The position numbers and the translations under genes are program-made. From the NCBI GenBank assembly GCA_022315425.1, contig JAIUPT010000010.1, positions 62,001 to 126,000 on the forward strand: a stretch of DNA of 64,000 nt, given 5' to 3'. This document shows, one piece after another, positions 58,284-64,000 of this stretch; positions within the stretch are counted from its first letter, which is position 1; the number at the start of each line of letters is the position of its first letter. The notes beneath the pieces are model-generated. The model worked only from the letters and a program-made list of their open reading frames with translations. It did not search any database and had not been told where the DNA came from. The DNA is from Pseudevernia furfuracea. Lineage: Eukaryota > Ascomycota > Lecanoromycetes > Lecanorales > Parmeliaceae.

Positions 58284-59228
58284 TCAATCTTCTTCCTCAT
58301 ATTGCCACAATCTTCGTGGATTGTCCACGAAGATCTTCTGTATCAACACCTCATCTTCTTCGCACCACTCTTTGCATTGAGCAATGAAAGCTGGAACATC
58401 GAACTCCCGATACCCTTGCAATGCCTGCCTATCACCTCGAGGATTGGCTGCAACGCCTCCTGTGTGTGGCCAGTCAGAAGCCCAAACGACCTGAGTTGGT
58501 GCAATCCGGAGGATCTCTCGAACATAAGCATCCAGTTCTGGTAACTCCGCAAAACGGTAGATGCCGCTCAACTTCACCCAGACCCGCTTCTTGGAGAGCA
58601 GATCCAAAAATTCTGTATATCCAGGCTGAAGACGTGGGGCTAGAGTCTTATCCGGTGTTGCGAGATGATCTATGACTACTGGCACCCCCAACTTGGGAAT
58701 CTCGCTCGCTATTTTCTCAATGTCCGCAAGGCCAATGTGCAGCTGGATCGCCCATTTCAAGCGGTGTATTCTTTGGACATACGACCTCAGTGCTGTTATT
58801 AATTCTTTCTTACTCTTGGTCTGGGAAGTAGACTTGAGGTTGAGTCTAATGCCTCTGACTCCCAAGGCATGCATTTCGTCCAGATCCTGATCAGATATCT
58901 TTTCCGGGTCTATGGAAACCACCGCGCGCCCTTTGCCTTTCAGGCGAGAGAGAGACTGGAGCAGCAAATTGTTGTCGGTGCCATAGACCGAAATGGCGAC
59001 AAGGCAGACATGATCCGTACCGAGCTGCTCCTTGAAGTTCAGCAGGTCCTCAAGGGTTGCTTTCTTCGGGCGGAATGCATGGTCTTGTGCGAAGGGAAAG
59101 GCTTCCTGCAAAAGCGTTCAGCGTCACGCACGACTGCTGGGACGGCAATGCTCACCTACCTCATCAACCACGTGCACATGACTGTCCCACGCACCGCGTG
59201 ATAGACATGTAGACTTTGAGCTGCCCAT
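58284..59228 (-). CDS. Amidohydrolase-2 family (PDC lactonase LigI-like) metal-dependent hydrolase
   Basis: Predicted 296 residues from exons 59228-59160 and 59105-58284, joined in phase at DE/EAFPFAQDHAFRPKKA. N-terminal GAWDSHVHVVDE carries the HxH metal motif that starts the TIM barrel. Later blocks are LGVRGIRLNLKS, VPVVIDHLATPD, KLSGIYR and WASDWPHTGG, the last holding the catalytic Asp of the COG3618/amidohydrolase-2 group that includes 2-pyrone-4,6-dicarboxylate lactonase. A lactone or aromatic-degradation substrate is inferred only. The first exon is short and would be missed without splicing, but it contains the essential HxH. Complete by length. Confidence 0.88.
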
Positions 59229-59654
59229 AGTTGGCACTTTCGGAGACCAGAACTCAAGTGACCTGGCAGTTTATGGGCGTGGCTTCCTAGCTAGTCAATG
59301 ACGTGCTTTCCAATTAGATTAGTCAGCTGGTGAGGGGGTCATAGGCTGATCCTTTCATAGAATAAATCTACATCTTCTTTCACTCTTATAAGGTTCTCAA
59401 TCTGAATTGACGACATCAGAGAGACCTCGAAGAGATCGTGTTATTCGTTTTTATTGATTATAAATCATCTTTAATCTTTTTGCTGAGTCCATCGGCAAAC
59501 CGGGAAGGTGGAATAATGTCGGCCCGGGGCGCATTTTGCGCAAAAAACCCAAAAAGCCACGGGGCGGTTTTGGCACGTTTGGCACATTTGGCAACTCTTA
59601 AAAAAATCAATTTTCATTTTCTTATTCTTTGATGTTATATCTAGATGCAGATAT
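59229..59654. other. Spacer upstream of amidohydrolase
   Basis: Promoter of the hydrolase at the left; from about 59510 the sequence becomes GC- and then AT-rich low complexity. No gene. Confidence 0.4.
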
Positions 59655-60156
59655 ATCCCATGGGATGTGGCGAATAAGATAAGAATTCTATTAAAAGCAA
59701 CTGCTGAAAGCACTGCTGGCTAGAATAATGACTAGAAGAGTGATGTTAAGAATACTGCTGACTAAAACAGTGATGCTAAGACCACTGCTGAAACCACTGT
59801 CACTGCCACTTGTTACAATGATGAGATGCGCGGGGCGGAAGAACAATGATCCGATGACCAGCCAACACAGGCGCAATTGCGCATCACTATTCTAGCCGCA
59901 ATTCTAGCCGCAGTACTCTCAGCACCACGATTCTAATCATTATTCTAGCCAGCAGTGCTTCCAGCAGTGCTCTCAGCATCATTATTCTAGCCAGCAGTAC
60001 TTTCAGCAGTGATCTCAGCAGTGGTCTCAGCAGTGGTCTCAGCATCATTATTCTAGTCAGCAGTGGTCTCAGCATTATTATTCTAGTCATTATTCTAGTC
60101 ATCATTCTAGTCAGCAGTGCTTTCAGCAGAATCCTTATCTTATTCGTCACATGGGA
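59655..60156. repeat. Foldback-like inverted repeat packed with short tandem modules
   Basis: The left arm (about 59667-59737) and the reverse complement of the right arm (about 60087-60150) share CGAATAAGATAAG, CTGCTGAAAGCACTGCTG and ATGACTAGAA, with one 12-base insertion in the left arm. Between them, modules of CAGCAGTG-GTCTCAG and ATTATTCTAGTC repeat imperfectly many times, mainly at 59925-60130. The element starts at a 12-bp palindrome ATCCCATGGGAT (59655-59666). The architecture resembles foldback transposons or hairpin MITEs. Open frames across it (59887-60255 minus) are repeat by-products. Confidence 0.75.
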
Positions 60157-60200
60157 TATTCCACCTAGAATGACATGGGATATCCCAGGTTTATATCGTC

Positions 60201-60222
60201 CCATACCTTTATAAAGGTATGG
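60201..60222. repeat. Perfect 22-bp palindrome
   Basis: The first arm is CCATACCTTTA and the second is its exact reverse complement. It is followed within 80 bp by further near-palindromes around GGGATATCCC. Confidence 0.9.
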
Positions 60223-60701
60223 TATTTGACCCCCCTCGATCCCATGCCATATCATGGTATGGGACCAGTTGGGATGGGATATCCCGTGGGATATACCATA
60301 TCTTTCCGGCTAAATTACCAGAGATTTCACCTCTCGGACCACCTCATTTGGCCTATAGCCACGTACAAATCGGATGGATCCGGGGGTCACTTCTCAGCCA
60401 TAAGGCTCTAAGTGAGCTAATTACTCCAAGGCCCCATTTCCACTAAGAAAGGTAGCGCTTGCTGCGCTGAAAGCGACATGAGCACGACGGGTGGATGTTG
60501 CTTCGGCGACAAATATTATATGCATTGGGGCGCGTGGACGGATATGAATGTTGAATCGAACAATTGCGCTGATGATTGCACGAACGTTCATTCATCCCAT
60601 ATTTCCATTTGGAATGTGACGAAAGCCAAGGCGACGTATAGAAGATGACAGAGCAAAACGGCGTCCAGTTGCGATTCGTGATCTCGACATGCTGATTATT
60701 T

Positions 60702-61076
60702 GTGAGGATTTCAACCACCAACGGCTCGTTCAGCGCTATTGTCACATGTGAAAATCCAGGAAAAGTCAATAGCAAAGCTTGCTGCTCAGATCAGGGCAAC
60801 GTCAGCTGTTGGGACATTATCATTAGCAATATGTTCGACACGCTCTTTGCGCAGATGCAGGTCGTGTCGACTATCCATAGCAATGGTGTGAAACTGAACG
60901 TTATAACGATTGTTGCAGTGATAGTACGTCCTACTGGATTGAAGGATTTAGGCGCTACGGAGACGGGAGTTGGGATCGGGGTATCACTTGGAACCCTACC
61001 CTTGTTGTGTCTGGGATTCCTGGTAAGGAGCGAAAGACGCGGAGGAATATTGCCAAGATCCTCAGTCAGAAAATAG
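60702..61076 (+). CDS. Partial single-pass membrane protein exon
   Basis: The frame opens after a TGA at 60693 without an ATG, so it is a 3' exon or a remnant. It reads VTCENPGKVNSKACCSDQGN and SCWDI, a Cys-containing extracellular-like part. One hydrophobic stretch follows (GVGIGVSLGTLPLLCLGFLV) with a basic RSERRGG stop-transfer, the layout of fungal single-TM wall-sensor-like proteins with Cys-rich ectodomains. The frame ends at 61076; a neighbouring frame to 61219 could be an alternative cytoplasmic tail. No intact 5' exon found. Confidence 0.35.
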   Translation: MRISTTNGSFSAIVTCENPGKVNSKACCSDQGNVSCWDIIISNMFDTLFAQMQVVSTIHSNGVKLNVITIVAVIVRPTGLKDLGATETGVGIGVSLGTLPLLCLGFLVRSERRGGILPRSSVRK

Positions 61077-62422
61077 GAGATACGGAGTCGGTAGGCGAGA
61101 AGACGTGCCGCGGCTCACAGGCGTATGCAGCGCGGGACATACAGCACGAGACTGAGGGTGGGGGAACGCATGCAGAAGCTAGAGAGATGCCCGATACAGA
61201 GGCAAGAGGTGTTGCGTGAGTTGATCGAGAGCTTGAATGAAGATATCGGATGGAGATATGGAAGGTTTGCGGCATATGATAATATGCTAAGACGAGTAGT
61301 TGACCGGTACGTCTACGCCCGATTTGTTATCATCTTCTTGTCCTAGCCTTGTCAACCAAATAATTTTTTTCCCGAACGGCATTGTCACTGATACCGATGG
61401 TGCTCGAGGAAACATTCAGAGCCGTGTTCCTATGTAAGACAGTGGTCTTGGACGGATGTTGACACGGACTCTTACGCCAAAGTCTCGAATAGCGACCCGC
61501 TTTATGGGTTACCAGGACAATGCGCTAAGATCTGGCTCAGTAGTCAGTATACGCCTAGACTGAGCTTACCTTCGGGTTCGGTCTCCCTATCGAACCCAAT
61601 GGAAGTCCCTAAGAGATGATTCCTGGTCCGCCATTACAGAGACGCTTTCCACAAGGTGGATTAGGGATACTACTTACATACCTCAGGTATCTGAACGACG
61701 ATCTGAATCCAGGTTTCAAAACGCCAAGACTTCTACGCCGAGACCTCGGATAGCCCCGTCGGAAGCGTCACCTGAACAGTAGTAGTGTGGTAACTGGTAA
61801 GCAGCCACGATGCACGAATCATTACTTGATGATAATAATATTATGTATTACGTTTCCGGAACTGTACCTGGCATACTTGGCCTGAGCCTAACTTAGGGTC
61901 TCATTCCAATTAGGCTCAAAAGAGGGCCCTAAGGTCAATATCAATAGATATTCATCGCGCGTCCCATGATGTTCATTAGGGCTCTACCACTACAGGATTG
62001 CCTTCCAGGAGGGCAAGTCCTACTACCATTGGCTGGGCTGTTTGGGATACCAATAAGATTCCGACCTCAGTAGAATCAAGTCGAAATTAGTCGCTCTCCG
62101 CATAGCTGCCCGTTTTCTACCCTTTCGATGGCCGCGCAAAGCAATATCCATACTGCGGGTCTATCGGTCGGGCGAGCCACCCTTGGCTCGCGTCTAGCGC
62201 TGAAAGAATAGAAGTAGGCAGACGGGATCATTGCTATAGAGTATAGACAACATCTCTGGCACTACTGGCCTTGAAAAAGGTTGAACGCATGTGAGCCGGC
62301 CAAGCCACTGCTAACGCTGATTCTGATATTGGATGAAGGGTACCTATCTACTCCGTACAGTTGATGAAGATCTCCCAGCCACGTGGCTACACTAATCTAA
62401 GATCGAAATAGTCCAGGAGCCA
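61077..62422. other. Gene-poor region with two weakly related segments
   Basis: No intact gene. Segments starting ACGCC at 61474 and 61735 share order-conserved words over about 200 bp (see findings), suggesting an old duplication. No RNA gene noticed. Confidence 0.4.
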
Positions 62423-62710
62423 GTGCCATCTCTATTTGGAGTAGATCATGAACTCTGTCAGCACACTTTGTCCCATGAGTTCGGACATGTCTTCATCCAG
62501 CATCAACTTATCCTGCTTCCAGGATCTCTGGGTCAGTTGATAGTACGATACTTGAATATCGCCTTATCTTTCGTCGAGGTTATGGGAGTCTTAGAGCACT
62601 GTCTCCAGATGAAGCGGGACAGCGAAGCTGCTTCGATGGCTGGGTTCGGACCGTGGTCACCAGTAGCTACCTATCCGAGAGTGGTAAATATTAACGACCT
62701 CAGTAATTGA
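62423..62710 (+). CDS. Short frame containing a HEFGH (HExxH-type) motif, probable remnant
   Basis: Open from after a TAA near 62396 with no ATG start. It reads DHELCQHTLSHEFGHVFIQH, which contains a HExxH zinc-peptidase-like pattern, then LEHCLQMKRDSEAASMAGF. Too short and without an initiator, so at best an exon or a fragment; the motif could be coincidence. Confidence 0.25.
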   Translation: MPSLFGVDHELCQHTLSHEFGHVFIQHQLILLPGSLGQLIVRYLNIALSFVEVMGVLEHCLQMKRDSEAASMAGFGPWSPVATYPRVVNINDLSN

Positions 62711-62899
62711 CTTTTTGCTACAACCAATCAAGCGAGACAGCTCGGCCGGGCCAAGTCTTTCAGCTAAACCATAAATCCTGCGTCAGACACTCACGAATAT
62801 CTATAAAGATGGCTAAGATGGCTAAGATTGTCACTTTCGCGCCCGGTATTCCTGGGCGACAAGTCCTCAAAGTTTTGTTCGCTGGAATCCGCTATCAAA

Positions 62900-63718
62900 A
62901 TGTTTTCTACCATCTCTGTACCTACACTAATCCTTCTCGCCTCGATAAACGTCCTCGCCACAACGGCCCCCGCCTGTACTACGCAGTACGGCTCAACCTC
63001 CAAATCCCCGATCCCAACGTCAACTAGAACGTCCACCCACACGACGACCCTGACGGAATCGATCATTTACGTGACAGAGACTGTGACGTCCGGAACGACT
63101 ACAATCCCAACTCCTAGTGGCTTTACCCCGATTCTTTCGGAAACTACCTCTGTTTCTCTTGAAGTCGACGCGGCCAACGGTGTCCTAATCAGCGCCCCAA
63201 CATCGTTTCCAGCCTCGGTGATCTGTAGCACGACTACTAGCCTCACGATCACCAAGACTGCGACAACAGGGCGCGCAGCAACGACGATCACAAGTTCGAC
63301 GACCGTCAACGTCCCAGCCGCAACCTTTTATGCGGCCTGCGATTCCAATAACATCGTCGATCAGGGTAGCGGCGTCGGCTCCGGTCGAGCAATCCAATTC
63401 ACCGAGGTTGGTAATGGCAACTACACGGCCACCTCAATTGCGAACAGCTCAGCGTATGATTGCTGCGTGTCCTGTCAGACAACGTATCCGTGTGCATTCT
63501 CGATCCTCTTCACCAATTACGGTGACGAAAATCCACTCGGATGCGCCTTGGAGTTCCTTGCGGACGGCACCTGCAACGGTGGCATTAGTGTCGGACCTGC
63601 AACATACTACTATGACCCGGGCGATCTAAGTGCTGAGCCGGGACAGGGGCTTATTGTCTCGAATGGAGCTTGTGGTCAGATTATCTATGGTGGTGGGTTT
63701 GACAGAGAAGGAAAATGA
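62900..63718 (+). CDS. Secreted Ser/Thr-rich protein with Cys-rich C-domain
   Basis: 272 residues from MFSTISVPTLILLASINVLA, a signal peptide; the upstream in-frame extension begins at TTG and was rejected. Residues about 30-150 are Thr/Ser-rich, likely heavily O-glycosylated wall stalk (TSTRTSTHTTTLTES, ICSTTTSLTITKTATTGR). The C-terminal domain (about 160-270) begins FYAACDSNNIVDQGSGVGSG and has conserved Cys in YDCCVSCQTTYPCAF, GCALEF and GTCNGG, a pattern seen in many ascomycete surface proteins (PAN/apple-like). No GPI signal at the C-terminus, so probably released or wall-trapped. Function unknown. Confidence 0.8.
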   Translation: MFSTISVPTLILLASINVLATTAPACTTQYGSTSKSPIPTSTRTSTHTTTLTESIIYVTETVTSGTTTIPTPSGFTPILSETTSVSLEVDAANGVLISAPTSFPASVICSTTTSLTITKTATTGRAATTITSSTTVNVPAATFYAACDSNNIVDQGSGVGSGRAIQFTEVGNGNYTATSIANSSAYDCCVSCQTTYPCAFSILFTNYGDENPLGCALEFLADGTCNGGISVGPATYYYDPGDLSAEPGQGLIVSNGACGQIIYGGGFDREGK

Positions 63719-64000
63719 GTAGGTGGTATTGACACAATTTGCTTCGTGTGGCATCCAGAATAGCCTACAAATGCACTGTTCCTATCTATATACATCTAAG
63801 TACTACCAAAAAATTCGACTATGATAGCCCCTTTTTCAATCCCGATTCGTGAGCTCATACGCTCATCACGTGCTCTTGTACTATGTTTTTAACTCCTAGA
63901 AACAGTTTCTTGCGCAAGATTGCAGTGCCCCAAACCCGATATATCAATTGGATAGTGGGCAGTCCGCGAATTTTCTTCTCACGCATATCGACTCGCATCT
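63719..64000. other. Right edge, 3' flank of secreted protein
   Basis: No feature recognised. Confidence 0.4.

Noticed and set aside
59925..60130. CRISPR-like or satellite array
   Set aside because: Units are imperfect and of variable spacing with no unique spacers, and this is a eukaryotic genome; better explained as internal modules of an inverted-repeat element.
59887..60255. Leu/Arg/Met repeat protein on the minus strand
   Set aside because: It is the translation of the foldback element's short modules.

Overview
The window is nuclear DNA from a filamentous ascomycete (Pezizomycotina). The evidence is short (49-254 bp) GT-AG spliceosomal introns, fungal-specific families (HeLo-like/NACHT/ankyrin STAND receptor, Rhodopsin-domain membrane protein, BLI-3-like protein, small secreted Cys proteins), fungal SEC7 and mitochondrial LAT1, and decayed transposons carrying transition-type damage like repeat-induced point mutation (RIP). 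I cannot name the genus.

Layout. 0.2-9 kb: an FHA/protein kinase, an unrecognised 774-residue acidic/basic protein, a broken 2EXR/F-box-like fragment and an unrecognised 503-residue protein. 9.3-19.6 kb: a decayed prolyl-4-hydroxylase-like (2OG-Fe(II)) gene is split by a Ty1/copia retrotransposon, which is itself split by a hAT DNA transposon, so three layers are nested. 20.2-23.9 kb: an intact three-exon NLR-type receptor beside the transposon nest. 23.9-27.8 kb: about 4 kb with no supportable gene. 27.8-34.8 kb: a seven-helix membrane protein, dense simple repeats, a BLI-3-like flavin/pyridoxamine-oxidase-fold protein, a 242-bp MITE with perfect 31-bp inverted repeats, an epoxide hydrolase pseudogene, and a five-exon secreted protein whose 5' region is tandemly duplicated, one copy carrying transition-type decay. 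36.8-48.2 kb: the housekeeping core, with SEC7 (five exons) divergent from LAT1 (PDC-E2), an RraA-type aldolase divergent from a D-2-hydroxyacid dehydrogenase, and a small membrane protein. 49-59.2 kb: a small secreted protein, a 2EXR-like protein, a secreted bicupin oxalate decarboxylase and an amidohydrolase-2 enzyme, separated by long gene-free spacers. 59.6-62.9 kb: a foldback/palindrome-rich repeat region and gene remnants, then a secreted Ser/Thr-rich protein.

No gene cluster with an obvious joint product is visible. The most plausible functional pair is the divergent aldolase and hydroxyacid dehydrogenase (45.5-47.9 kb). The most informative material is the nested transposon locus: a 27-bp direct repeat bounds the copia element exactly and its removal restores the host reading frame, while the hAT transposase keeps one 790-codon frame broken only by six nonsense codons, five of them TGA. 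Exon boundaries were set by eye from splice signals, frame continuity and family motifs; every spliced total given is divisible by three.
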